Made by a program: the position numbers and the translations under genes. A stretch of DNA of 64,000 nucleotides. Origin: Ampelocalamus luodianensis. Lineage: Eukaryota > Streptophyta > Magnoliopsida > Poales > Poaceae. Below the pieces are notes generated by a model. The model was not told the origin of the DNA and did not search any database. It was given only the letters and a program-made list of their open reading frames with translations. The stretch lies in contig CM070622.1 in assembly GCA_036346255.1 (NCBI GenBank), forward strand, positions 34,188,751 to 34,252,750. The letters run 5' to 3'. Positions 22,511 through 34,400 of the stretch are shown in pieces (within the stretch, counting starts at the first letter, position 1; each line of letters starts with the position of its first letter).

Positions 22511-23599
22511 CCCTGCCCCTCATCGAGCGAGTTCATCCCCACCATCGAGGCGAGTGCGCAAGAGGTTTAATCGATATCGATTTTCATATAGCTCATGCAT
22601 TTATTAATTTGGGTTATCATGTAGTACATGTTCGACCTATCTAGCTTGGTAAGTGAATGAAGATTGATTGAGGATTAGCATGGGTAGTATGTGAAGGAAC
22701 AAGGGAAGCAAAGATATATAGCATTCATTGGGACTTGATGATCACTATGCATGCATGGCCTAATTAAGCTAGAAGCGATCGTACAACATGCATATATGCA
22801 TACATGAATCATGAATGGTTGTTAATTTGTGATTTACCATGTCTATATGTGTTAATTTATCACGAATTATTGTGAAATAACTTGATACGAAAAACACAAG
22901 CACCACATCTTATATCTTCTATCAGTTTTCCATGATGTCTAGAAAGTGAAGTGTGAGCAGGTGCAACTAGCACTTGTATGTGAGTGGCTTAATTTATATG
23001 TGTTGTTCTCTTTGCTAATCTTGTTGGAAGTATATTATCTCATGACTGATTTGTAATGAATGAACAAGACCGCAATGAGCATATCTGCGAACTATACATA
23101 ACACCATCGCATTTCTAATTGAATACTTTATTGTGCATATTAGCATATGGCTATTTCCTTGTATGGAACTATGGATGTTAAGAAAGAATTGTAATGCTCT
23201 GACCAATGTGGTATTAATGAGTGATTCTTGATCTTTTTAGATCAATTATTATTTTTTCTGAATTTTCGTCCATAATAATTCATATATTTGTGTGTGTGTA
23301 ATCGATGGATAATTAATGCCGATTACGGTGTAGTTGTGGTTGTGGTTGTATATGTGGTTGTCGGCCATCGTGCGTTGTTTTTCTGCAGTTTTGGAAACCT
23401 CACGTGCGAGGAGGTTACTGATTTTTTTAAATGACGAGTATTTTGTTCCATTTTGCGAGAAGAGCCCGTCGAGCCGAGTCGGAGTTCCGGCGCGTCGGTC
23501 TCCACCTGCAGCGTCGCCTCGCCAACGCACCGACCCGCCACGGCCCATAGCGACTCCACCGCCACCCTAGGTATAACCCCTCTTTTCATATCATGGTCG

Positions 23600-24200
23600 T
23601 AGATCACGTAGATGCAATTGATGGTTACATTACTCGTGATACATATGTTAGAGGATGGATGGCTGTCATTGGATGTACACGGCCGGAGAAGTCGAGTGAT
23701 TACACCACGAATGGATGAACAAGACCGATGCTTTCTTGAGCGTGCATTTGGCAAGGTTGCTAAAGGACATTGTCTAGGAAAGAACACAAGGATGCAAAGT
23801 ATTGTCAAAGTGTAAATCCTCCGGTGCACGGAGGTAGACTCTGTGATGGCGGAAGAGGCGACTTCGATCCGTGAAAATCCTCACGGTACCTTCCGTTTCC
23901 TCTGAGGATCCAACGGCTATACATGACCGAGGAATCGCGAAGCAGATGACATGGCACAAAAATGGCAAGCGGTACAATCGACAAGATGGTACATCCATCC
24001 GATGGTGAAGCATGGACCGCTTTGATGACAAACATCGTGAGAAAGCAGATGAGGCTCGCAATATGCGTGTCGCGGCAGCAGAGATGGGTTCAATCCTTAT
24101 GGGTGATGGCTGCCCCATACACATGTTGGCCGTGTTCGTTATCCCCTCAATCTCCCCGGCGTCTCCTTTCAGCGACATAACGTATTCTTGTCGTTGATAA
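23600..24200 (+). pseudogene. CACTA transposase N-terminal remnant (transposase-associated region)
   Basis: In plus-strand frames, EWMNKTDAFLSVHLARL is followed by a Cys-containing stretch (CKVLSKCKSSGA). This resembles the 'W(M)Y..DR.S.EY..GV..F' and 'C.C..C' pattern of the transposase-associated domain that begins plant Tnp2 proteins. Downstream frames (24012-24197) have no clear domain. Assignment rests on position ahead of the Tnp2 core as much as on sequence. Confidence 0.45.
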
Positions 24201-24229
24201 TTCCTGAACACCCGGAGTAATATGGGTGT

Positions 24230-24520
24230 GTTCATGGAGCCGTGTTTGATGAATTGGTCCGTGCTTGGGGCGAAGGGGTATGGACATCGGCCAGAGCTAC
24301 AAAGACAAGCTTCAAAATGCACGTTTGGTACCACTACTCCTGCATGACTTCCGTATGGGTTGTCTGCGTCAGGTGTGTTCACGGGAAGTTCCCATGCCCA
24401 GTATGCAAGGAAGGTGTGAGGTTCCATTGGTTGCACAAGGGTGGCAAGTACTCATCGTTCGGCGGACATCGTCAATTCCTCCTCTTGACCATCCATTGGA
24501 CAAGACATCAAGAAGCTGCG
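24230..24520 (+). pseudogene. CACTA Tnp2-type transposase core remnant
   Basis: The plus strand encodes TTVWVVCVRCVHGKFPCPVC-like sequence (as TSVWVVCVRCVHGKFPCPVC) followed by KEGVRFHWLHKGGKYSSFGG and HRQFL. It matches the Transposase_21/Tnp2 pattern 'G...HGK.ACP.C......L..G.K....HRRFLP'. Just upstream, FKMHVWYHYSCM corresponds to the 'A.L.W.I.D.P' segment in diverged form. The transposase cuts and joins element ends in the nucleus. Only this block is recognisable. Confidence 0.75.
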
Positions 24521-24879
24521 GGGAGGAGGCGGAGGGTCGGACGGAGGAGGAGGAAGAGGACCGCCCGACGCGAGGGGGCCGTCTCCTCCCACGCCCGCGT
24601 GAGGAGTCTTTGGAGGAGGAGGAGGTGGTGGCGCCCGTGGGCGAGTTGGGCGAGCTGGTTGGCGACGGCGAGGAGGAGGGGCGGGCGGCGGCGGCGGCGA
24701 GGCGGTAGGCACTGTTCCGCTTCCTCCTCTGCCTCTTGGTGTCTACTTGCGAGGTCGCGAGCCTCCTCGAGTTACGCATCCTCACGGCCTTGATGATTCG
24801 CCCGAAGGGCAAAAGTAAGTAACTTTAGATGTTGTCACCACTACTTCATATGATATGTTGAAAAAAGAAAACTAATAAT

Positions 24880-25370
24880 TTTCTTAATCACTTGTGCGAG
24901 GCCGGTGGTTGTGTCGGGTGGTGGCGCACGCTCCCCAATGGCATCTGGGTCTTACATGCGAGCAACACTACCCGGTATTGTCACGTCGCGGGAAGGCGGG
25001 CCGACCTACTCGTTTGACCACTCGTCGTCGGCCCCGATCGGAGTACCCCAACAAAGCGGCGGGTTAAGGCGGAGTTTTGGGTAAGTCTCCTCGCACAACA
25101 TTGCTCAATACATCGCATTCATTGGACTTTTCTTGAAATAATGAATGGATACATCAGCGTTTGTATGCGGACTTATTTGAGATCACGATGAGGATTTGAG
25201 GCGAGGCGGACGGTGGCTACCAAAGCGTAAAACTCATCACCGACATGCATCACGAGTGCGCATCCGAACCATCGTAACCTACCGGGTCGAAGCTTGGAGA
25301 GAAGGTCACCAGAAAGACGCAAGAAACATGACGCGGACCCGGGCGGTACCTTGAGGTAGATGAAGAACAT
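24880..25370 (+). pseudogene. CACTA Transposase_24-like remnant
   Basis: Around 25200-25360 the plus strand reads DMHHECRIRTIVTY-like sequence (in shifting frames), then a charged stretch with KDARNMT. This recalls the conserved part of the second plant En/Spm protein family. An acidic linker at 24500-24720 separates it from the Tnp2 block. From here to 26690 short frames continue without a domain. Confidence 0.5.
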
Positions 25371-26699
25371 TAATATTGATTCGTTTTGAGATTAAATCGT
25401 TTAATTTGATCTTCTTATATGTCAAATACTTGATGGCGTGTAGATGATTCCTGGTGGTGCCAATCGTATCCCGAGTGCTGGCGATGATCGTGGACAAGTG
25501 GTTCCGCGGAGGAGTATCTCTAGATGCCGATGATGCGGGACCGTCGTTTGATGATGCAAGGTCGGCACACCATCAAGGCGACGCGGCCTCTCGCATACAA
25601 ACAAGCATGGGTACACGAATTCATTTATCTATTGTGGCGCTCAGTGCACGATTTCTAATTATCTTCTTTGTCTTTCGCGATCGGCATCACATAGTGCCCG
25701 GCCTTGCTCGGACTTCCGGGCATGGTGTATGGCCCACAAAGGGCAAGCGGCGTCAAGCGTCTCCTTCAACTGGAGGACCGCGAGGCATACGAACCCGGCG
25801 TCCACACCGCATCGGTGAGTACCGCGTCGGCGGCAGGTCGGTCCATGGGCGGACCATGATCAGAGCACCGAGGACTTTGATGGAGAGATCGTCATGAGGT
25901 GGGACAAGGCAAGAAGCATGGGCGATTCGGCTTGCGGCGGCCTCATCAACACGGCCTCTACTCCATCTCTCCCGAGATCAGAGCACGAACACGGCGACGG
26001 CCCGACCATCGCCCACGGCGAGCCATTGCCACGGCACCGGTCGGCGCAATCGAGTTATTCTGTTTTACTCGTCGTACATTGATCTTTACACACCTTTATT
26101 AGCTTTGCATTCTTGAAACATTGGGTGAAATATTGCGGCCGGTGGAACAAGAAATGAGAGCAACGTCGGAGAGCGGGGCGGCGGCGAGAGGATGTCGGCC
26201 GGTGGAGGCCGGCCAGGCAGCGGCGAAGGATGTCGGCCAGTGGAGGCCGGCGGGCGAGCGGCGAGCGAGCGAGCTTGGCGGAAATGATGGAGTTCCTACA
26301 AGGTCTTGGGCAACATCACGGGCTTATTTGTGCGGTGGGTGTTCGTTCAACCTCGCCTCACGCGTCTTGTAGGCTGCGGCTACTCCTGTGAGTATGAAAG
26401 TTATTTGCTTTAAACTTGTGCTTTGCTTGTATGACCTATACCTTCCTAGATTAGGTATCTAATGTAATCTTGTCTCACATGCAATCTCTTCTCCTTTGTG
26501 CGACCTCAATCGTGGGTTCGAATAATCCACCTCATGCGCCTCGAATGATGGAGTTTTCCTTCACCACGATCGCGATGGCCACCTTCGAGATGAATGGTAG
26601 TTGTATTTTCATTTGTTGTTCACTTGGTGATGGACTTGTGATATACTTATGATGCACTTGTCATTGTTATGAACTTGTGGATTTGTTTGGATGGACTTG

Positions 26700-26860
26700 A
26701 GCACTTATTGTTATATATGTGATGGATGTGATAAATATGTGATGGATGAGATATATATGTGATGGATGTGATGGATGAGATATATATGTGATGGATGAGA
26801 TATATATGTGATGGATGTGATATATATGTGATGGATCGATATATGTTTGGATGGATTTGT
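26700..26860. repeat. Minisatellite GTGATGGATGAGATATATAT
   Basis: About seven imperfect copies of a 16-25-bp unit of the form GTGATGGATG(AGATATATAT). It lies between the transposase remnants and the right subterminal repeats of the CACTA element. Frames through it are repeat artefacts. Confidence 0.8.
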
Positions 26861-27589
26861 TTGTCGTGATGGAATGTAAAAACAAATAAAAAGCAGTTTT
26901 TGGTCACTTTGCAGTGTAACACCGGCAAATAGGTCCTTTGCGAGTGCGGGTCATGGCACTTTCGGCAAAGCTGAATATGGGCACCTCAAAATCCCGTTTT
27001 CGGCTTTCAGAGTGCCATAACCATGGCACTTTCGGCAAATCCACAAAAAAATTAAAACTTTGCGAGTGCCATGGCCAAGGCACTCGGCAAAGGATTTTCA
27101 AAAAAATTTAACGTTTGCGAGTGCCATGGCCAAGGCACTCGGCAAATATTTTCAAAAAAAAATTCACCTTTGCCGAGTGCCATGGCCAAGGCACTCGGCA
27201 AGGATTTTCAAAAAAATCGAAACTTTGCGAGTGTCATCATTCGACACTCGGCAAAGATATTTTCAAAAAAATCTTTCTTGAGTGCCTCGGGTTGGCACTC
27301 GGCAAGCGCCGTCGGCAGTCGTCGTAATGCTTGAGCCTTTTCTTTGCGAGTGCCAATCCGGCACTCGGTAAAGCCTTTGCTAGTGCCAGAAAAATACACT
27401 CGGCAAAGGCGCTTTGCCAATTATTTTTTCCGAGTGCCCTTGCGAGTGTCGCACTCGGCAAAGCCTTTGCCAGTGCAAAGGGCCTTTGCCTAGTGCTGAG
27501 GCACTCGGCAAAGTGCTGAGTCGATAGTGCATCTCTGCGTAGCAAGGACTCGCATCTTCCTAGCTTCTCATCAGAGACCGGATGGAGTA

Positions 27590-29635
27590 CAACGCACTCA
27601 CGTCCTACTTGAGGAGAAATTAAGCATACTAGTTTTCTTGTTAATTCTAGAGGTATTGAGTAATCCTGAAAAAATCATACTATTGAATCCCTCCAACAAC
27701 CTTCAACTATGAAAAAGGTTCAAAGTTTAACGGGTCGAATGGAAGCTCTTGGTCGCTTTATTTGTCGATCAGGTGAACCATTATTGATATACTTGGCTGC
27801 TACACCTAATGTTGTCAGTGTTGTACTGATCATAGAACGAGAAACGATCTAACGACCTGTTTACTATGTAAGTAAAGTATTACACGGACTAAAGGAGCGA
27901 CATCCTCAAGTCCAAAAAATACTTGACACCCTATTAATGGCTTCCTGTAAGCTAAGACATTATTTTCAATCACATAAAATTACAATACCATCATCTTTTC
28001 CCTTGAGAGGTGTTCTACACAATCAAGAGTCAACAGGTCATATTGCTTAGTGGGCAGTAGAACTTGGATCTTTTGATATCCATTTCATTGCCCGAACAGC
28101 AATTAAGTCTCAAACTTTAGCAGATTTTATCGTTGAATAGACTCCTTCTGAACAACAGGATCAAATTCAGTCTAGCCAAGAAGACCACTGGACGTTATAC
28201 TTCGACGGTTCTCAAGAATTTCGGGGCTTAGGGGCTGGTATAGTACACCACAAGGTGACCAGTTACAATATATAATTCAGTTGCATTTCCCTACTACAAA
28301 TAATATGGCGAGTATGAAAGTCTTCTAGGTGTCTGTCAACTAAAAGCGGTCGGTGACTCGCTATTAGTCGTAAACCAGGTTAGCAAGGACTTTAAATGTT
28401 TCGATGAGGCAATAGCTCACTACCTGGATGAAGTGAGGAAATTGGAGAAACACTTCAGTAATTTCGAAGTCCAATATATACCGTGAAAATAAAATTTTAG
28501 CGGACCAGTTATCTAAATTGGGAACCTCACGAGCACCGGTTCCAATAGGTGTTTTTCTTGAATGTTTGTCTAAATCCTCTGTAAGTACATCTACAGAAGT
28601 AACATTGACCACTTCAAAGGTTGCCGTTCTCGAGCATGACATAGATTGGATCTTACCATTAAAAACCTATCTAGCGTATGGGACAATGCCCGAGGATGCA
28701 CATGAAAAATATATATTAATTTGAAAGGCAAGATTGTACAAATTGATCGACAACGACCTGCACAAAAGGATCACATGGTGTTGTAATACGATGTATTTCT
28801 CAGGAGAATGGTAAAACATTACATTATGAGATACATGGGGTCTTATGTGGAGCACATGCTTCATATAGAGCACTAATCGGCAAAGCATTCCAAAAGGGTT
28901 TTTACTAGCCCATTGCACTACAAGACGCAATGCATCTTGTAAAGACTTGTGACCAATGCCAATTTCATACTCGACAAGTACATCAGCTTGCAAACCACTT
29001 GTAGGCAATTTCATTGTCATGGCCACTTTCGACATGTGGTATCGACATAGTTGGACCTTTACCTAGGGCAACTAATGGGTATAAATTCTTATTTGTAGCC
29101 ATTGATACATTCACTAAGTGGATTGAAGCTGAACCAGTCACTAGAATTACTGCAGCTACAACGAAGACATTCTTTATGAAAAATGTAGTGACTCGTTTTG
29201 GTGTATGCACTCGTTTAATTACTAATAATGGATCACAATTTGTTAATAGTCTGTTTCAAGATTACTGTGATGAAATAGGCACAAAGATTTGTTTCGCTTA
29301 TGTTGCTCATCCACAAAGCAATGGAGCAGTAGCGTGCAAACAGTCAAATCATGCAAGGCATGAAGAAAAGAGTCTTTGATAGACTCAAAATACGCACGTG
29401 GCTTGGGTAGATGACCTGTCTTCAGTTCTTTGGGCCCTACGTACTACAACCAGTAGAGTTACGGGTGAAACACCTTTTCAGCTGGTCTACGGAACATAAT
29501 CAGTATTGCCTAATGAAATTCACTTAGGTTCTACACGTATTACTCTCCATGATATTGTTAATCAAGACGAGCAACGTGAAGATGATGTCAACCTTCTCAA
29601 AGAAAATCGCGATTGAGCACTTATCAAGTCAGCAG
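27590..29635 (+). pseudogene. Ty3/gypsy (Tat/Retand type) RT end, RNase H and integrase
   Basis: Plus-strand frames give FLVNSRGIE and NPEKI (end of RT), VQSLTGRMEALGRFICRSGE and RPVYYVSKVL (connection and RNase H start), LYFDGSQE (a second RNase H-like domain start, near 28198), then the integrase core: IDIVGPLPRATNGYKFLFVA, TFTKWIEAEPV, FGVCTRLITNNGSQF, HPQSNGAV. In the second catalytic block the usual Asp of 'ITDNG' is Asn. LRTTTSRVTGETPF and LVYGT follow. The double RNase H fits Tat-type elements. Stops and shifts are frequent. A LINE insertion interrupts it at 29635; the integrase C-terminus resumes at 53567. Confidence 0.88.
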
Positions 29636-30034
29636 TTTTTTTTACTGGAAACAGGAGGAAAAATCCCTACTATATATATATAAATAAATATAAAGGGGAC
29701 AAAGAAAAAAGATAATAGAATTTACAAAGAGAAGGGAGGAGGAATACACAAAACAACAAAACTAGGAATCCTTAACTGAAACCTCTCAGCCAATTAACAA
29801 AATCTTTCTGTAGAGATGGCTTAACCCTATGGATAACCATGGCAAACGCATCTCTAAACTCCCCTTTCTAGGCTAACAAAGACACATCTCTGTTGTTGAA
29901 TATAACCTTATTCTGAATACTCCAGATAGACCAACAGGTAATGATGACTATTTCCCAAAAACACTTAAGACCTGAGGAAATCTTGCCGCCTTGAATAAGC
30001 TCAACCACTGGGAGCGACAAGTCCCAGGAAAGCC

Positions 30035-30710
30035 TCACAAAATGCCAGCACCATTAGCTAAAGGTGCAACCAAAAAAAGGTGCTTCAAGGATTCAGTGTG
30101 ATGCCCAACACAAAGAACACAATCGTAGCTATCAAGAAGAAACCTTTTGTGCAGAAGAAGAGCTCTCGTGTTTAGTCTATCTTTCAAGAGCAACCAGAAA
30201 AAGAACTTGTGCTTACTCACACAATATGACTTCCACAACCAGACAAAAGGAGGTTGAGAACCGACTTGTCTCAGTAACTGAAGATAAGCTTGATGAGGCC
30301 AAAACACTGACAAACCCCAAATATAGGACCACTCATCTGGTTGATCCTGAAGTGGCAAGAAGGACATGGTTCCATGGAGGGACTAAAGTTCCAAAGAAGC
30401 AGTCGTGAGAGAGGGAGATGAAAATGAGAGAGCAAATCTGTGTTGTCCAAAAAAATCTGTGTTGTCCAAAAAAAAGTGCCACTGAGATATCCTGCTACTT
30501 AACAAAAGAGAAAAGATGTGGCCAATTCAAAATTGGAAACCCAAAATTCCACATATCCTTCCAAAACCGGCAGGAATGACCCTCGACGAGCAACGGGAGA
30601 AACCTTTGAACTCTTCTAACATTTGGATCAGATCCTTCCACCAAAAGGATCCACACCTTTAGTTTGCCCTTAATGCCAACGGTATCTGGTAAAGAGCATA
30701 CCAAGTTAGA
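30035..30710 (-). pseudogene. LINE ORF2 C-terminus (zf-RVT domain)
   Basis: The minus strand reads FVWLWKSYCVSKHKFFFWLL and then LNTRALLLHKR, CVLCVGHHTESLKHLFL. This is the conserved 'W......P.....F.W....RL.T...L..R' and 'C..C....E...HLF' pattern that ends plant L1 ORF2 proteins. From 29644 to 30034 is the 3' untranslated region. Frames at 30495-30704 carry the diverged link to RT. Confidence 0.85.
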
Positions 30711-30788
30711 TGAACCCAGGGAAGATCAACCTTATTATTGAATTTATGTAAGTGTTTCAGAAGCAGGGCCTTATTCTGCAGCCGTAAG

Positions 30789-31786
30789 TTAATAATGCCA
30801 AGACCCCGGTTGTTTAGGCCGGCAAACCTGCCTCCAAGCCACTAAGTAACCACCTTTTCTGTTAATATCCGAGCCATGCCACAAAGCCTTCATACACAAC
30901 CGATCAATATGCTTAATCACCTTAGCCGGAAGCTTCAAAGAGGTCATGAGATAAATAGCTTGTGAGGAGAAAACAGAATTCACCAACACCCGCCTGCCAC
31001 CATAAGATAGGAACGTAGATAGTCCTGAAAGCCTTCGACTGATTCTATCCAGCAAAGGCATAAAGTTCTCAAACTTGGGGTTGGAATGCCCTAACGGCAA
31101 TCCTAAATAAGTAAAGGAAGTGACCCAACCTGACATCCAAAAGTGTGTGCCAAGTGAAGCATTCTAGCCTCCTCAACATTGATTGGGATTATAGAGGATT
31201 TGTGGAAGTTAACTTTTAATCCGGTCGAATCAGCAAAAGAACAGAGAAGCCCCTTGAGACAAAAAAATTTGATGTGCATCCGCCGGCATGAAGATGAGTG
31301 TATCATCAACATATTGAAAAATGGGAAACCCTTGTTCGAAATCTGACGCCAAAGGAAAGGAAAACAATCCCTTTGAAGCCACTTCATTAATGATCGATTG
31401 CAGAAGATCAGCAGCCAGAACAAATAGGAGGGGGGAGAGCGAGTCCCCCTGTCGAACACCATGTCGACAGTGAAAAACCTTTCCTAGTACTCCATTTAAT
31501 AACACCACCGAGGTACCAGAGCACAGAATATGACTAATCCATTGTTGCCATTTCTCACTGAAACCCTTGTATTTAAACATTGCAAGAATTACATGATGTT
31601 CCACTTTATCAAAGGCCTTCTCAAAATCCAACTTAACAATTACAATTTCTCTCTTTGATTGATGACAGAGGTGAAGATACTAAAATGCCCAAGCTAGACA
31701 ATCTTGGATAGTTCTCCCCTTAATAAAACCATACTAGTTCTTATGAATAATCTGCAAAATAACAGACTGGAGTCTGTTGGCGACCA
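30789..31786 (-). pseudogene. LINE reverse transcriptase, palm and thumb
   Basis: Minus-strand frames give MDFEKAFDKVEHHVILAM (the 'D..KA.D' block with the first catalytic Asp), GVRQGDSLSPLLFVLAADLL, and IFQYVDDTLIFMPAD with the YVDD catalytic pair. A shifted segment, LPLLDRISRRLSGL..LSYGGRRVLVNSV, is the LINE 'thumb' block. Frame changes near 31230 and 31130. The gene continues upstream at 32903 beyond the hAT-1 insertion. Confidence 0.9.
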
Positions 31787-31794
31787 GCTTTGTT

Positions 31795-32894
31795 TAGGGG
31801 TGAAAACGGATCGGATAGTTTCGAACAATCTGGACGAAATCGCATTCGGAATGTCTCGGTCGGATTTTTCTCGGATAATTTTCGAATCGGAAACGAATTC
31901 GGATTTTTTTGTTAGAAACAGAAACGAATACGGTGATCATGATATCCTGCGGATATGGATACGAATACGGATTAGCTGGATTTCAGCCCAAAAGAGAAAA
32001 TGAGATTTTAATTTATTTCTGAATTTCAAAAAATGCAACAAATCAAATAGTATTTTAGAAAATAGCAAATATAGTTCAAAAATCCTAGAAAAAATCACAG
32101 AAATTATTTGAATTATTTTTAAATTAATACAATTAATTCCAACTTAAATTTTTTTTATATATTTTTTGTATATAAATTATTTTAAATTCCTAAAAATAGA
32201 AAAAACCTTTTTAAAATCTAGAAAATCAATAAATTAATGAAAATTTTCTTTTTCACTTTAAATCCAATAAAATACTAGAAAACTCAATAAATTTTATTTT
32301 TGACATTAAAAACTAGGAAATTAAATAATTGACTTTATTTTATTATTTTTTTCCTTTTTAACCAGGAAAGCTCTTTCAAATCTCAGAAAATCCAATTAAA
32401 TAATAACTTTATTAATTTTATTTTTGGTAACATACTTTGGGATGTTATAGTCATTTGCGTATAGATTAACCATCGAGTCTAATCGATGTTAGTGTGAACT
32501 AAGTTTTATGTATGTGATGAACTAAGTGTGAATGCGTGATGACTTTGTGAGTTATAACTTATAAGCTAAATATGGTAAACTAAGTGTTATGTTTGTGATG
32601 AACTAGTTAATGCAACTTGCTAGTGCCAATATTATGTGTGGTTGCTGAAAATATGAACAATTCATGAATGTTTACATCAAATAAATTAGTTATATGTTTT
32701 CGTTAATTTCTGGCATGCAATTTAAGGGGTTTTCATGTTCCGAAAAATATCTATGACCATATTTGTATTCGATATTATTCATATTCATATTCGCATCCGG
32801 GGTATTCGTATTCGTATCCGGTTCCGGGAAAAAAATATAAAAACAAATATGGCAAAGCTATTATCCATCTGTATCCAATCCATTTTCACCCCTA
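31795..32894. mobile_element. hAT-1: non-autonomous hAT transposon, 1.1 kb
   Basis: Terminal inverted repeats begin TAGGGGTGAAAACGGAT (left) and, at the right, GGATTGGATACAGATGG... ending CCATTTTCACCCCTA. The element is flanked by a perfect 8-bp duplication GCTTTGTT (31787-31794, 32895-32902), diagnostic of hAT. Subterminal regions hold many CGGATA/TATCCG words. The interior is AT-rich with no transposase. It interrupts the LINE RT between its fingers and palm. Confidence 0.93.
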
Positions 32895-32902
32895 GCTTTG
32901 TT

Positions 32903-33220
32903 AAAAGCTTTAGCGAACTGTTCAGAAGAGATATAGGCCTAAAATCATTCACTGTTTCAGGATTAGCCTTTTTAGGAATCAAAGTAATAAAAGATGCGTT
33001 AATACTTTGAATATCCAACTGGTTCTCGCAAAAATCCTTGCATGGCAGATAAAAATCTCCAGCAATTATAGGCCAGCATTTCTTCATAAAAAGACCATGA
33101 AAACCATCCGGACTAGGAGCGTGCTCGGAATCCCGACTTTGAACTATCAGATCAATTTCCTTAGTGGAAAACATACTATCTAAATTGACCAAGATGTCCA
33201 GGTCCATAGGAGAAATCAAA
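32903..33220 (-). pseudogene. LINE reverse transcriptase, N-terminal fingers
   Basis: The minus strand encodes APSPDGFHGLFMKKCW and INASFITLIPKKANPETVND followed by FRPISLLNSSLKLLTK, the standard start of plant L1 RT. It is joined to the palm at 31786 if hAT-1 is removed and to the ORF2 linker at 37818 if Copia-2 is removed. Confidence 0.92.
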
Positions 33221-33225
33221 GAGCT

Positions 33226-33473
33226 TGTTAACATATGTTAAGTTAAAGATAGAATTCTTGAATCAGTTTGGTAGGAGATAGTCTATTCCTATCTTGTACA
33301 TGATTCTGTTTCAATCAACGATATCTGAGTCCGGGATGTATACGTGTTGTGTCGATTTCCAACGAATCAGTAGCCTATCGGGCAATTGCCTTGTGCATAT
33401 ATATTGAGGCACTCACGCCGCACTGACGAAGATCGTTGAAGTTCGAAACCATATCGCACTCCACGACTTTACA
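33226..33473 (+). repeat. Copia-2 5' LTR
   Basis: 248 bp, TGTTAACATATG to GACTTTACA. Compared with the 3' copy it is shortened at several sites (see findings). Confidence 0.93.
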
Positions 33474-33485
33474 TGGTATCGAGCT
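33474..33485 (+). promoter_or_regulatory. Copia-2 primer-binding site
   Basis: TGGTATCGAGCT directly after the LTR: the tRNA-Met site TGGTATCAGAGC with one base (A) missing. Confidence 0.8.
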
Positions 33486-33499
33486 TTGAGCGATCCAAC

Positions 33500-34400
33500 C
33501 ATGTCTTCCGTCAACACCAACCACGGCGCCTTCCTCTTCGTCTACCTCGTCTCCTTCTTCTACATCATCATCGAGCGCCCGATCAGCCATGCCATCACCG
33601 TGCGGCTTGGCAAGGACAACTACCTACCCGAAGGCGCAATTTCTTGCATATCGAGGAGCTTCAATCTCCTCGGGCATGTAGATGGCACCGGCAAGCAAGC
33701 AAGTCGCGGATGATCACGACATCCACAGAGCAAGGTGCAAGTCAAGTCCTCAACCCACCTATTCAACTTGGTACACCCAAGATCGGTAGGTACTTAGCGG
33801 GATTTTTCCTCGCTAAGCGAAGAAGTTCTTGCCCATGTGATGTTCTTGACAAGTCCAACAGACGCTGGGCAGCCCTTGAGCGGATGTTTCATCACGCTCG
33901 CGCGCGAAGTCGTTCGAGATCCGCGAGGAGCTCGTTACTCTCAAGAAGAACGGTCTCTCATCGATTACCACTCAGAAGATGAAGACTCTTGGCGACACGC
34001 TAGCTGCGATCGGCATGCCTCTCGAGAAGATGAGATTGTCTCTTATATTCGCCGGCCTTGGTTCGGACTATGATCCATTGGTGACCTCCTCACCACAAAA
34101 GCAGAAGATATAAATCTTGATGATGTTTATGCACATTTACTAAGCTTTGAACACGAATGGAAGCGAACAACTCTGTCCATCATATCAACCTTGGAGGATC
34201 ATCGGCAAATTTCTCTGGTCGTGGCTTTGGACGTGGGAATCAACCCAACCAGGCGAACCGAGGGCGTGGCGGCCGCGGGGGTCATTTCAACCAGAACAAC
34301 CATGGTGGCGCTTCAGGTCAGGGAGGACGTTCTCGACCCGTCTGTCAGGTCTGCGGCAAAACGGGCCACACTGCCATCAAGTGTTGGCACTGATTTGATC
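33500..34400 (+). pseudogene. Copia-2 gag with zinc knuckle
   Basis: The gag start is MSSVNTNHGAF near 33501; frames shift repeatedly afterwards. At 34157-34393 a clear frame gives a Gly/Arg/Asn-rich stretch (GRGFGRGNQPNQANRGRGG) and then the CCHC knuckle CQVCGKTGHTAIKC. This is the usual end of a plant copia gag, ahead of protease. Confidence 0.8.

Larger units (their letters stand above)
20532..27529 (+). mobile_element. CACTA (En/Spm) DNA transposon, ~7 kb
   Basis: Starts CACTACCGGA and ends TCGATAGTG, with the 3-bp target duplication CAT on both sides (20529-20531, 27530-27532). Dozens of subterminal repeats GCACTCGGCAAAG and its shortened partner TTTGCGAGTGC lie at 20550-20890, 21840-22035 and 26930-27515. 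Internally it has a large palindrome, an extremely GC-rich tract and plus-strand remnants of Tnp2-type and Transposase_24-like proteins. Subterminal repeats are the binding sites for the element's own DNA-binding protein. Coding parts are broken, so it is probably non-autonomous now. Confidence 0.93.

Noticed and set aside
22006..22644. Long open frames over the GC tract in the CACTA element, both strands
   Set aside because: They overlap in several frames, encode only Pro/Ala/Arg/Gly-rich sequence and follow from near-absence of stop codons in GC-only DNA.
24369..24812. Minus-strand Ser/Pro/Arg-rich frames across the CACTA transposase
   Set aside because: Shadow of the acidic, GC-rich linker of the plus-strand transposase remnant.
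26647..26928. His/Ile/Ser-rich repeated peptide
   Set aside because: Translation of the GATGGATGAGATATATAT minisatellite.
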